A stretch of DNA of 20,609 nucleotides, taken from assembly GCA_018364635.1 (NCBI GenBank), contig JAGZLR010000034.1, positions 1 through 20,609 on the forward strand, read 5' to 3'. Made by a program: the position numbers and the translations under genes. The notes under the pieces are model-generated. The model worked only from the letters and a program-made list of their open reading frames with translations, made no database searches and had not been told where the DNA came from. This DNA is from Clostridiales bacterium. Lineage in GTDB: Bacteria; Bacillota; Clostridia; Lachnospirales; Anaerotignaceae. The number at the start of each line of letters is the position of its first letter. Positions within the stretch are counted from its first letter, which is position 1. Positions 7,891 to 15,927 of the stretch are shown in pieces.

Positions 7891-8507
7891 TGATTTATTT
7901 ACAATTATTTTTCAGTTATCTGCAAATTGGAGCATTCAGTTTTGGTGGAGGTTATGCCGCTATGGCTCTCATTCAGGCACAGGTTGTTGAGAAATACCAC
8001 TGGCTTAGTATGGCAGAATTCGGCGACCTTGTAACTATCGCCGAGATGACGCCTGGACCAATCGCTGTAAACTCTGCGACTTTTGTTGGGGCACAGGTAG
8101 CCGGAATACCAGGCGCACTCGCCGCAACACTCGGATGTATTCTCCCATCCTGTATCATCGTTACGTTGTTGGCAAAAATCTACATTCAATATCAAAATGT
8201 AAAAATCATGCAGGATATTCTAGGTACACTTCGCCCAGTCGTTGTATCTATGATCGCCGTCGCAGGACTCAGTATTATATTCTCCATATTCTTTGAATCC
8301 GGAACATTGGAACTGAGTTTGTCCAATCTTAATATTCGCGGTATCATTTTCTTTGCAATTGCACTTTTTTGCCTGAGAAAAACAAAACTTAACCCTATTT
8401 TCATTATGGTAGGCTGTGGTATTTTAGAGCAACTCTGCTCCATTGGTATGGATAACATTCTGATACCAATAAAAGCTATCTTTCTTGATTCTTTTCATAT
8501 CTTTTAA
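7890..8507 (+). CDS. Chromate transporter family (CHR) half-protein, second of a pair
   Basis: The product is 205 residues from the ATG at 7890, which has an AGGAGG site at 7874-7879 and overlaps the preceding stop. The upstream GTG/ATG-like extension was not used. It has FSFGGGYAAMALIQ, TPGPIAVNSATFVG and PGALAATLGCILPS, the same motifs as its partner, with several hydrophobic helices. The C-terminal 28 codons overlap the 3' end of the convergent GH1 gene (84 bases), so its tail is constrained by, or copied from, the antisense reading frame. Confidence 0.88.
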   Translation: MIYLQLFFSYLQIGAFSFGGGYAAMALIQAQVVEKYHWLSMAEFGDLVTIAEMTPGPIAVNSATFVGAQVAGIPGALAATLGCILPSCIIVTLLAKIYIQYQNVKIMQDILGTLRPVVVSMIAVAGLSIIFSIFFESGTLELSLSNLNIRGIIFFAIALFCLRKTKLNPIFIMVGCGILEQLCSIGMDNILIPIKAIFLDSFHIF

Positions 8508-9842
8508 ATCTTGATCCTCACGATTCACATACACAAAACCATAACGTTTCCGAAAGCCTTGGTGAGAACTCAAAAGATCCATAAATGACCACGCCGAATA
8601 TCCGATTAGTTCCACGCCATCCTCCAACGCCATTGCACACGCTTTCAAATGTTCTTTTATATAGTTAATCCGATATGAATCGTGTATCTCTCCAGATTCT
8701 GTCAATTCATCTGCTGCTCCGAGTCCATTTTCCGTAATAAGCATCGGCAGACGATACCTGCTATAATAATCATTTAACACAATTCTCAAGCCCATAGGAT
8801 CGATCTGTGCTCCATATTCGCTTGCCTGTAGATTCTCATTCTTTTCATCGCGAAAATATCCATATTGATCAAAATCCACCTCATTACCACGAAATACGCG
8901 CATTCCAATCAGGTGCTCCTCATCCGCCGGCAAATAACTTGCACATAGTGTCCGATAATAATTAACAGCAATATAATCCATTTTTCCAGCCCCTAGAATT
9001 TCTTCATCTCCCTCAAGCATATCCGGCACAATATTGCGCTCTTTTAAATAACGCATATAATACCCCGGATATTTTCCATAGTGATACATATCCAAACAGT
9101 AGTTTGTCTTCATACAGTCATTCATCTTTGCTGCCCATACATCCTGCGGTTTATTTGTCAAAGGATATGTGCAAGTAGAAGAAATCGCCGGACCAATTTT
9201 CCCATCTTGTATCATTTCATGGCACGCTCTCGTTGCAAGCGCATGGGCAAGGAACATATGATAATCCATCTGAGCCCGAATCTTATCTGCTTTCCATGCA
9301 TCCGACTCGTTAATATTCATACGCTCATCTACACGAATCATAAGATTTTGCTCGTTGATAACCTGCCAGTATTTCACTCTTTCCCCAAACTCTGTAAAAC
9401 ATAATTTTGCATAACGCTCAAATGCATATACGCATCGCCTGTCCTCCCATCCATTGTACTTTTCCACCAATGCATACGGCAGATCAAAATGATACAAGGT
9501 GACAAAAGGCTGTATCCCATTCTCCAAAAGACAGTCAATCACCTTACTGTAAAATTCAATTCCCGCCCGGTTTACCTCTCCATCTCCATCTGGAATAATT
9601 CTTGCCCACGACAAAGAAAAGCGATACATCTGCATTCCTAATTCCTTCATCAATGCAATATCTTCCTTCCAATGATGATAAAAGTCGCTGGCAACCTTGC
9701 TATCCGCCTGCTTTTTTGAACGCTTGAATGAATTATAATCCGCCACTGTCATTCCTTTTCCATCTTTGTCCCATGCTCCTTCAATCTGAAATGCCGAGGA
9801 AGACGCCCCCCATAAAAAATTTTTCGAAAATCTTGCTGACAT
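8424..9842 (-). CDS. GH1 6-phospho-beta-glucosidase (BglA-type)
   Basis: A 472-residue cytoplasmic enzyme that hydrolyses phosphorylated beta-glucosides delivered by the PTS. The GH1 N-terminal signature FLWGASSSAFQIEGAW is at residues 9-24. The acid/base Glu is E164 in VINEQN, where Gln replaces the Pro of the usual NEP motif. The nucleophile is E371 in LITENG. The late SHQGFRKRYGFVYV segment matches the S...K.Y site that binds the 6-phosphate in PTS-linked GH1 enzymes. The start has an AGGAGAG site. It lies 21 bases after the PTS gene, forming an operon with it. Confidence 0.93.
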   Translation of the reverse strand: MSARFSKNFLWGASSSAFQIEGAWDKDGKGMTVADYNSFKRSKKQADSKVASDFYHHWKEDIALMKELGMQMYRFSLSWARIIPDGDGEVNRAGIEFYSKVIDCLLENGIQPFVTLYHFDLPYALVEKYNGWEDRRCVYAFERYAKLCFTEFGERVKYWQVINEQNLMIRVDERMNINESDAWKADKIRAQMDYHMFLAHALATRACHEMIQDGKIGPAISSTCTYPLTNKPQDVWAAKMNDCMKTNYCLDMYHYGKYPGYYMRYLKERNIVPDMLEGDEEILGAGKMDYIAVNYYRTLCASYLPADEEHLIGMRVFRGNEVDFDQYGYFRDEKNENLQASEYGAQIDPMGLRIVLNDYYSRYRLPMLITENGLGAADELTESGEIHDSYRINYIKEHLKACAMALEDGVELIGYSAWSFMDLLSSHQGFRKRYGFVYVNREDQDLKDMKRIKKDSFYWYQNVIHTNGAELL

Positions 9843-9863
9843 TATTTTTCTCTCCTATCTTTA

Positions 9864-11768
9864 TTACATGATCTCGATTACTGTAGTATCTATATCTGCA
9901 TGCTGTGTCTGTAATCCAACTACCTCTTTATAGTCAAAAGTATTTACGACTACTACCGAGACTGTTGTATCATATCCAGCTTCTTCAATTTTTTCTAAGT
10001 CAAAGGATATTATTTTTGTTCCCTTTTTTACATGTGTTCCCTCTTGTGCATATTGTTTAAAGTATTTTCTTTCCAGTTTTACTGTATCTATTCCAACATG
10101 AATCAAAAGTTCCACACCATTATCCAGAGTCACCCCCATTGCATGAAGCGTTGGGTAAATTACATTTACCGTACAGTCCACCGGAGCCACAACTTCTCCT
10201 TTCGACGGAATGATCGCAATTCCTTTTCCTAATCTTTCTTCCGCAAACACTTTATCATGAATCTGATTCAGCTCGATTGCTTTTCCTTCGACAGGAGCAG
10301 TTACATACCATACTTTCTCTGCATCTTTTACTGCGATTCTATTCGTTTCGTTATCTAAAATCGCCTCTTTCTTCTCCACAATATCTTCAAAACCAATAAT
10401 GTAAGTGAAAACAGCTGTTCCAAAGAAAGCCACGATACAACCAGCCAAATAAAACAAAAATGGTTTCATTCCAAAAGCAGCATAGGAAAAAATAGTAAGC
10501 ACTCCATTGTTGGCAAAAGAATCTCCATAAACGCCTCCTACTCCCATAATACCACCACCAATAGCACCACAGACAATTGCACAAATCATCGGCTTTTTCA
10601 AACGAAGATTACAACCGTAAATCGCTGGTTCTGTAATCCCTACCAATGCTGCTGAAATAGCGGCAGACGCCGCCACACTTTTTAATTCCTTATTCTTAGA
10701 CTTGAGCATCACCCCAAGTGCTGCACCACCTTGCGAAAAATTTGCCGCACCTGCAAATGCTAATAAATTCTGTTTTCCACTCATTGCAACATCATTGAGT
10801 CCCACCGGAAGCAATGCCCGATGTGCGCCGAAAATCACAAATACTCCCCACAAACCACCGATTACTGCTCCACCAATAGCAGTGTTAAAGTCCATCAACA
10901 CATAATATAAAGTCTGAATACTATTTCCTACCCAGATGCCAATTGGTCCGAGGAGTGTAAGCGTTAATGGCACCATAATAATAATCGATAATCCCGGCAC
11001 CATAATAATCTGTATTATTTGTGGAATAATCTTATACAGAAATTTTTCTAGGTACACCAAAACAAATACTGCAAGTAAAATCGGAATGACCGATTCTGTA
11101 TAACTGAACACTTTCGTAGAATCGCCAATAGTCCATACCCCTTTAGTCACAGGAATTCCAAAAAATGTTGTTATCGTAGTAACATCTTGAATTAGAATAT
11201 CCAACTGCGGATAGCACAAAAAGCCACCAATTGTCATTGCTACGATCTCATTGCACTTAAGCGCCTTTGCCGCCGTATAGCCAAGAAAAACTGGCATGAA
11301 GTAAAAAATAATCTGGCTGGCCGCAAAAAGCAGCACATAAGTATCATTGGAAGAAATATCAATGCCATTTTTAGCAGACAAAAGTCTTGCCGCCGTCAAA
11401 ATTCCTTTAATCAATCCTGAAGCTGCAATGGCTGGAATCAATGGGGTAAACACCTTGGAAATCGTCTGCAAAATTGAGTTTGCCAGATTTACCTTTACAT
11501 TCTCTCCCATCGGATCATTTTTCATTGTCAACATAGGCAATATCTCATCATATACTTTATTTACTTTTGAACCAAGTACAATCTGAAATTGTCCGCCAGA
11601 AATCACAACTTGAATTACTCCTTCCAAACGCTCTACTGCCTGTTTGTCCGCTTTCGTCTCATCCTTTAACACCAAACGGAGTCTTGTAAAACAATGGCTG
11701 ACATCTTTTATATTCTCTTCGCCACCGACATGCTTCAATATACTTTTCGCAACTTTATTAATATCCAT
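9864..11768 (-). CDS. Beta-glucoside-specific PTS enzyme IIBCA (BglF/BglP-like)
   Basis: A 634-residue membrane permease that imports and phosphorylates beta-glucosides. Domain order is IIB (1 to about 90, phospho-Cys26 in SHCFTRLR), IIC (about 100-460, ten or so hydrophobic helices, GITEPAIYG motif) and IIA (about 480-634, phospho-His near 557 in LLIHVGIDTVKL). The start at 11768 (MDINKV) was chosen over the longer frame to 11873 because GGAGG is eight bases upstream and homology begins there. It is co-directional with the GH1 gene. No BglG/LicT antiterminator gene is in the window, and no convincing ribonucleic antiterminator site was seen in the leader. Confidence 0.93.
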   Translation of the reverse strand: MDINKVAKSILKHVGGEENIKDVSHCFTRLRLVLKDETKADKQAVERLEGVIQVVISGGQFQIVLGSKVNKVYDEILPMLTMKNDPMGENVKVNLANSILQTISKVFTPLIPAIAASGLIKGILTAARLLSAKNGIDISSNDTYVLLFAASQIIFYFMPVFLGYTAAKALKCNEIVAMTIGGFLCYPQLDILIQDVTTITTFFGIPVTKGVWTIGDSTKVFSYTESVIPILLAVFVLVYLEKFLYKIIPQIIQIIMVPGLSIIIMVPLTLTLLGPIGIWVGNSIQTLYYVLMDFNTAIGGAVIGGLWGVFVIFGAHRALLPVGLNDVAMSGKQNLLAFAGAANFSQGGAALGVMLKSKNKELKSVAASAAISAALVGITEPAIYGCNLRLKKPMICAIVCGAIGGGIMGVGGVYGDSFANNGVLTIFSYAAFGMKPFLFYLAGCIVAFFGTAVFTYIIGFEDIVEKKEAILDNETNRIAVKDAEKVWYVTAPVEGKAIELNQIHDKVFAEERLGKGIAIIPSKGEVVAPVDCTVNVIYPTLHAMGVTLDNGVELLIHVGIDTVKLERKYFKQYAQEGTHVKKGTKIISFDLEKIEEAGYDTTVSVVVVNTFDYKEVVGLQTQHADIDTTVIEIM

Positions 11769-11840
11769 AAATAACCTCCATTCCGCCGCATATACAATAA
11801 TATAACTGTACCTGTGGGTTTTATGTATTTCATAATAAAC

Positions 11841-11882
11841 GAAAAAAGAAAACGCCATACTCACTCCTATCATGAATATGGC
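11841..11882 (-). terminator. Rho-independent terminator of the globin gene
   Basis: On the minus strand GCCATATTCA pairs with TGAGTATGGC (10 base pairs, one G-U) around a 9-base loop, spanning 11854-11882. It is followed by GTTTTCTTTTTTCG. It lies 12 bases after the globin stop codon and separates that gene from the PTS operon. Confidence 0.8.
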
Positions 11883-11894
11883 TAAATATAATTA

Positions 11895-12335
11895 TTATTT
11901 GCTTCTTGTTTCGTAAATTTCTTTTTCTATATCTATAAATATCTTAGCTATAACCTCATAAGCTTTTCCCCATGCATCAATAACCTCGTCTGTAGCCACA
12001 TCACCCAAAACCTCTTTAATTGCACCTAGAAGATTTGCTCCAACAATTGGATAATGCTCTTCTTTAATTTTTGCATCACAATGTTTTTCTCCTATTTTTC
12101 TTACCGCTGGTAATAAAGATTCTAAGTTATCTATATTTTGAGCAGCTGCTAATACTACCATAGCTAACGCTTTGGGTTGCTCTCCTGAAACTTGTCTGTC
12201 CATATTAAATAATGGCTTAACCTCCGGATTATTAGCAAACATATTTTTATAAAATGTTTTTGTGATTTCTACCCCGTGTTCCTTTAGCGCTGGTACTGTA
12301 CTCTTAACTATTTCTATTGTTTTTTGATCTAACAT
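11895..12335 (-). CDS. Single-domain bacterial globin (Vitreoscilla haemoglobin / Hmp N-domain type)
   Basis: A 146-residue haem protein of the flavohaemoglobin-like M family. The key residues fall at the canonical numbers: Tyr29 (B10), Phe43 (CD1), Gln53 (E7) and proximal His85 (F8) in GEKHCDAK, followed by HYPIVGANLL. The Tyr/Gln distal pair is typical of globins that bind O2 tightly and detoxify nitric oxide. The FAD and NAD domains of Hmp are absent and the gene ends cleanly at a terminator, so this is a natural stand-alone globin and not a truncation. A separate reductase would be needed for NO dioxygenation. It has its own promoter with a palindrome downstream, so it is probably stress-regulated. 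Confidence 0.92.
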   Translation of the reverse strand: MLDQKTIEIVKSTVPALKEHGVEITKTFYKNMFANNPEVKPLFNMDRQVSGEQPKALAMVVLAAAQNIDNLESLLPAVRKIGEKHCDAKIKEEHYPIVGANLLGAIKEVLGDVATDEVIDAWGKAYEVIAKIFIDIEKEIYETRSK

Positions 12336-12364
12336 AAATAATCCTCCTTAGTATTTCAATATAT

Positions 12365-12379
12365 TAATAACAGTTATTA
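12365..12379. promoter_or_regulatory. Perfect 15-bp palindrome TAATAAC-A-GTTATTA, likely operator of the globin gene
   Basis: The site has two 7-base arms around one central base, the 7-1-7 layout of Fur/PerR/Zur boxes. It lies 14 bases downstream of the predicted -10 hexamer, inside the transcribed leader, a normal position for repression. The arms differ from the PerR consensus (TTATAAT) at two positions each. Assignment to a Fur-superfamily repressor is inference. Confidence 0.5.
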
Positions 12380-12393
12380 TTATTTATATTTTA

Positions 12394-12422
12394 TATATAG
12401 CATAAAATCTTTTAATGTGCAA
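12394..12422 (-). promoter_or_regulatory. Predicted promoter of the globin gene
   Basis: On the minus strand TTGCAC (12417-12422) and TATATA (12394-12399) are 17 bases apart. Transcription would start near 12387, about 50 bases before the globin ATG, which has a GGAGGA site upstream. Confidence 0.5.
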
Positions 12423-12552
12423 GTAAAAATAGAATTTCCAATGTATAACCTCAGTTCTAAAATTATTTATTATTCTCAAAATCCAACAGTATTTTCAAGA
12501 AAAACTCACCCTTTTTCGCCACAAGATATAACATTTTCTGTTTATCACAGAA
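12423..12552. other. Non-coding stretch between globin promoter and surface-protein terminator
   Basis: The whole gap 12336-12698 has no gene. It holds the globin leader and promoter, this AT-rich stretch with no recognisable feature, and the long hairpin at 12553-12596. A plus-strand frame of 85 codons crosses it, but it has no ribosome site and a non-protein-like composition. Confidence 0.5.
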
Positions 12553-12596
12553 AAAGCAGTAGATATCTATTTTTTTTAATAAATATCTGCTGCTTT
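12553..12596. terminator. Long hairpin, probable terminator downstream of the surface-protein remnant
   Basis: The arms 12553-12566 and 12583-12596 (AAAGCAGTAGATAT / ATATCTGCTGCTTT) pair over 14 bases with one G-U, and pairing continues inward after one mismatch. On the minus strand it is followed by TTTTTC, which suits termination of transcription coming from the surface-protein gene, although it lies about 100 bases past that gene's stop. It could also work against plus-strand transcription. Confidence 0.55.
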
Positions 12597-12698
12597 GAAG
12601 AATTTTTCATATTTCTTCATCTGCGTTTCCATACATCTAGTAATAGAATATCCTTTAAAGACATTTTTCTTTGATATCAATACTGGCTTATTGTACTT

Positions 12699-13142
12699 CT
12701 ATCGATATTTTCTTCTGCAAATGACAACTATACCTACTACAGCTACCCCCACCATAACAATTATCCAATAAGTAAATGAACTAGCATCACCAGTCTTAAC
12801 AGAATCATCTACTGGTTTATTATCAGATGGTTTAGACGGTCTTTCTGGCACTTCTGGTTTCTCAGGTTTTTCCGATTTCTCAGGCTTTTCATTCAAGATC
12901 TCTAACGCATCGATCGCACTTCTAAGCTCAGCAACTGCAGCATCTGCTTCAGCCTGTGTTGCATCTGAATTCTCCATAACTGCTTGTGCTTTTTCCAATG
13001 CTTCTTTGAATACTTTTACTGTCTCTTCTGTATACTTTGTAAGATCCAATTCTGATGCATCTAAAATCTCCTTCTCTAAATTACTATAATCTACAACTTC
13101 TACCTCTCCCAATACCGGTGGAATCATATTCTGTATTCTCAT
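12699..13142 (-). pseudogene. 3' remnant of a sortase-anchored surface protein (FIVAR repeat, KTGD sorting signal)
   Basis: The frame encodes only the C-terminal end of a cell-wall protein. It has one FIVAR-type three-helix module (VDYSNLEKEILDASELDL through DAALA-like helices to DALEILN), then a Lys/Glu/Pro-rich wall-spanning linker (KPEKSEKPEKPEVPERPSK). The end is a sorting signal, SVKTGD, with a hydrophobic helix and the charged tail CRRKYR; VKTGD stands where LPxTG is usual. The open frame continues to 13262, but that part is simply antisense to the IS110 remnant and there is no signal peptide. The gene was decapitated with a junction around 13100-13142. The lost part could have been a large glycosidase or adhesin. 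Confidence 0.75.
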
Positions 13143-13334
13143 ATGGAGAAACGAGGTTCCAGATACCTCCGGTACGCCCTTTATAATGCCACAAAATATG
13201 TCTGTCACTGGGATAAATCTTTTGGTGCATATCTTGAAAAGAAACGCTCGGAAGGCAAGCATTATAATGTCGCATTATCTCATGCCACTAAGAAGCTTGT
13301 GCGCTTAATTTTTTCTGTAACTATCTCCTTTTAG
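13143..13334 (+). pseudogene. IS110-family transposase, C-terminal remnant
   Basis: The 63 residues starting MEKRGSRYLRYALYNATKYV match the C-terminal Tnp domain of IS110/IS116/IS902 transposases (the KRGSRYLR motif, then a helix-rich end HYNVALSHATKKLVRLIFSV). The N-terminal RuvC-like DEDD domain is missing, so it is inactive. Its 5' truncation coincides with the broken end of the surface-protein gene, so the element or a deletion starting from it probably caused that loss. A small hairpin (AGAGTG / CACTCT, 13333-13354) follows the stop codon and may belong to the element's end. Confidence 0.75.
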
Positions 13335-13487
13335 AGTGCCAGCAACGACACTCTGTTTGTCATGCAGTTTTCAAGGTTCAACTATATCTGAAATGCATTT
13401 TTGCAATTCATTCAAAAACCTTTCATTTTAGACTTGACTTTTAATAGTTAGTCTTTCACTTGTTTGAACTGGGAACACGAAAAGTCA

Positions 13488-13521
13488 GGGTATTTTTGAA
13501 AAGAAATTTTAAAAAATACCC
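13488..13521 (+). terminator. Hairpin with GAAA loop upstream of the RM operon
   Basis: GGGTATTTTT (13488-13497) pairs perfectly with AAAAATACCC (13512-13521). After a G/A mismatch four more A-T pairs close on a GAAA loop (13503-13506). It is followed by TCTCTGTTTGTTT, so it may stop transcription entering from the IS side. It could instead be a leftover of a mobile element end. Confidence 0.45.
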
Positions 13522-13596
13522 TCTCTGTTTGTTTAACCGGAAGGGAATAAAAGTGAATTTCAGAAGATTTATAAAATGTGACAAGTTACTAGCGAA

Positions 13597-13625
13597 TTGA
13601 CAAAACGCCTAATAAATGATAAAAT
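13597..13625 (+). promoter_or_regulatory. Promoter of the restriction-modification operon
   Basis: A perfect TTGACA (13597-13602) and a TAAAAT (13620-13625) are separated by 17 bases. Transcription would start near 13632, followed by AAGGAGG at 13642-13648 and the XRE start codon at 13656. It is the strongest promoter seen in the window. I saw no canonical controller-protein box around it. Confidence 0.75.
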
Positions 13626-13655
13626 AACGACCAATCGGTGCAAGGAGGTTCTTAT

Positions 13656-13892
13656 ATGGACTTAGGAGAAATTATTCGTGAAACAAGACAAAAAGCTTTT
13701 TTTACACAAGAAGAATTTGCTCAAAAAATCGGTGTAGCACTTTCTACAGTAAATCGTTGGGAACTTGATAAAGCCTGCCCAAATGTAAAAGCAATGAAAG
13801 AAATAAAATCTTTTTGTAAAGAAAACGAGATGGACTATAAAATTATAGAAGAAAAATGGCTCACTGCTTTGAGGAGGAAAAATAATGGCTAA
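13656..13892 (+). CDS. Small XRE-family regulator, first gene of the RM operon
   Basis: A 78-residue protein with one helix-turn-helix (FTQEEFAQKIGVALSTVNRWE, about residues 17-37), followed by a short helical tail. ATG 13656 was chosen because AAGGAGG lies seven bases upstream; a GTG six codons earlier would overlap that site. Its last 8 bases overlap the start of the RM gene. Small XRE proteins before restriction-modification genes often act as controller (C) proteins that delay nuclease expression and regulate their own promoter. That role here is inferred from position. Confidence 0.88.
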   Translation: MDLGEIIRETRQKAFFTQEEFAQKIGVALSTVNRWELDKACPNVKAMKEIKSFCKENEMDYKIIEEKWLTALRRKNNG

Positions 13893-15927
13893 AATACAAT
13901 CCGCCGAACCGAATATTGCCGATTTGGCAAACGGTTGGCTGAAATCATATAAATTAGATTACAAATTAGAACAAGAATCTTTAAATACTGAAATTGATAC
14001 CGCCCTTAACGATTACTATTCAAAAAACGGCGGAGTAGGCGGCAACCGACCTGACGCTAAGCTTTTATTACAGGATAAAAATTTGAATAACTATCCCATT
14101 TTGATTGAATATAAAGGCTATAAAGACAGACTTGTAAAACTCAATGCCGACGGCAAGGTAGCAAACAGAAATGCAAAGAATCAACCCGATTTTAAAAACA
14201 TAAATTCCTATGCTGTAAACGGTGCCGTTCATTATGCCAATGCACTTTTACATTACACCGGTTACACAGAAATTATTGCTATCGGTATGACGGGATTTAA
14301 AAACGCCACCGGTGATATAGAGTATGAGATAGGCGTTTACTATGTTTCCAAAAGTAATTTTGGTATAGGGCAAAAGATTGATGACTATACCGACTTTTCT
14401 TTTTTAAAAAAAGAAAATTTTGATAAGTTTATCGAAAAGGTTAAAAATCTTCAATTATCACAGGAAGAAATTGAAAAATTAAAAGAACAGCGCGAGCAGG
14501 AAATTAATGCAAGCCTTGTCAAGTTGAATAATGATATTTATCAGAACGAAAAAGGACTCGGTGAAAGCGACCGCGTTTATCTTGTTGCGGCTTCTATTAT
14601 TGCTACTTTAGGCGTGCCGAATAGAGTGGCTCCGTTAGAAAAATCGGAATTAAAATCTTTAACTGAGGACGGCAATCGTGACGGCGATATTATTCTTCGT
14701 AAAATAAGAGCATTCTTAAATGAAAAGAATTTGCCGCAGGAAAAGCGAGATTTAATCATCAGAACCTTGCAAAACACGCTTACTACCGATAACATCAACA
14801 AGGTTGAAAACGGTGAAAGTCAGTTAAAGCGTGTATTCACAAAAATTGTTGACGATTTGGGTATTTATTATAAAATCGGTTTAACAACTGATTTTACAGG
14901 AAAATTGTTTAACGAGATGTATAGTTGGCTCGGCTTTTCACAGGATAAGCTCAACGATGTTGTACTTACTCCGGCTTATGTTGCGACCTTACTTGTTAAG
15001 CTTGCCAGAGTGAACAAGGATTCTTATGTTTGGGATTTTGCAACAGGTTCAGCGGGATTGCTCGTTGCGGCAATGAATGAAATGCTGATTGACGCGAAAA
15101 ATAAAATCAAATCTCCTGATGAGCTTGCGCTAAAATCGGCAGAAATAAAGGCAAATCAACTGCTTGGTCTTGAAATACTTTCAAGCGTTTATATGCTTGC
15201 AATTCTCAATATGATTTTAATGGGAGACGGAAGCTCAAACATTTTAAATAAAGACTCATTAAAGGATTTTAACGGTAATTACGGTTTCGGCAAGACAAAC
15301 GAAAAATTCCCTGCTGACGCATTTGTGTTGAACCCTCCATATTCGGCACAGGGAAACGGTATGATATTTGTTGAGAAAGCACTTTCAATGATGGACAAGG
15401 GCTATGCCGCAATCATTATTCAAAATTCCGCAGGCAGCGGAAAAGCGGTAGAATATAATAAAAAAATTTTAAAGCACAGTACGCTTTTGGCAAGTATCAA
15501 AATGCCTATTGATTTGTTTGTAGGGAAATCAAGCGTTCAGACGAATATTTATGTATTCCGTGTAGGCGAAGCGCACCAAAAAGACGATATTGTAAAATTT
15601 ATCGATTTTTCAAACGACGGATATACAAGAACAAATCGTAGAAAATCAAACAACAATCTCAAAGATACAGACCATGCAAAGGAACGCTATCAAGAGGTCA
15701 TTGACCTTGTGCGTTTCGGCAAAAGTAAGCTGAATATTTTTACAGAGGAAGAATATTACGAAGGAAATATTGATCCACAAAACGGAGCCGATTGGAATCA
15801 ATCTGCACCAATTGATACAAAACCGACTTTAGAAGATTTTAAGAAAACGGTTAGTGATTATCTTGCTTGGGAAGTATCTAACCTTCTAAAAAATCAAAAT
15901 ATGGAGGATGACCGCCTGGGAAAATAA
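13885..15927 (+). CDS. Bifunctional restriction nuclease-adenine methyltransferase (BcgI-like RM subunit)
   Basis: The 680 residues have three parts. Residues 1 to about 170 hold a PD-(D/E)XK nuclease pattern: E36, then P56-D57 in NRPDAKLLL, and E75-Y-K77 in ILIEYKG. Residues about 180-350 are helical, like HsdM N-terminal regions. Residues about 355-600 are an N6-adenine methyltransferase with the SAM site DFATGSAG (384-391) and catalytic NPPY (483-486). Together with an S subunit and no HsdR, this matches Type IIB/IIG systems such as BcgI, where one chain cuts and methylates. GAGGAGG precedes the ATG. A plain Type I methylase with a decayed or accessory nuclease domain is the alternative. 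The last codons contain a slippery heptamer. Confidence 0.85.
   Translation: MAKIQSAEPNIADLANGWLKSYKLDYKLEQESLNTEIDTALNDYYSKNGGVGGNRPDAKLLLQDKNLNNYPILIEYKGYKDRLVKLNADGKVANRNAKNQPDFKNINSYAVNGAVHYANALLHYTGYTEIIAIGMTGFKNATGDIEYEIGVYYVSKSNFGIGQKIDDYTDFSFLKKENFDKFIEKVKNLQLSQEEIEKLKEQREQEINASLVKLNNDIYQNEKGLGESDRVYLVAASIIATLGVPNRVAPLEKSELKSLTEDGNRDGDIILRKIRAFLNEKNLPQEKRDLIIRTLQNTLTTDNINKVENGESQLKRVFTKIVDDLGIYYKIGLTTDFTGKLFNEMYSWLGFSQDKLNDVVLTPAYVATLLVKLARVNKDSYVWDFATGSAGLLVAAMNEMLIDAKNKIKSPDELALKSAEIKANQLLGLEILSSVYMLAILNMILMGDGSSNILNKDSLKDFNGNYGFGKTNEKFPADAFVLNPPYSAQGNGMIFVEKALSMMDKGYAAIIIQNSAGSGKAVEYNKKILKHSTLLASIKMPIDLFVGKSSVQTNIYVFRVGEAHQKDDIVKFIDFSNDGYTRTNRRKSNNNLKDTDHAKERYQEVIDLVRFGKSKLNIFTEEEYYEGNIDPQNGADWNQSAPIDTKPTLEDFKKTVSDYLAWEVSNLLKNQNMEDDRLGK

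Larger units (their letters stand above)
13335..13655. other. Non-coding leader region between the IS110 remnant and the restriction-modification operon
   Basis: No gene is visible. The stretch contains the IS-end hairpin at 13333-13354, a longer hairpin at 13488-13521, and the operon promoter at 13597-13625. The segment around 13360-13480 shows nothing I recognise. Confidence 0.5.

Noticed and set aside
11769..11840. LicT/BglG-type antiterminator RNA site before the PTS gene
   Set aside because: The leader was read on the minus strand and no match to the known site or an overlapping terminator was found; the only terminator belongs to the globin gene.
12417..12674. 85-codon plus-strand frame between the globin gene and the surface-protein remnant
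   Set aside because: No ribosome site, AT-rich composition, crosses a terminator hairpin and matches no family I know.
13143..13262. N-terminal 40 residues of the long minus-strand frame of the surface-protein remnant
   Set aside because: They are antisense to the IS110 transposase remnant and contain no signal peptide, so the frame is open there by chance.
13560..13655. Controller-protein (C-box) operator at the RM promoter
   Set aside because: Only weak partial repeats (GCG...CGC, ACC-aatc-GGT) are visible; none matches a recognisable paired C-box.
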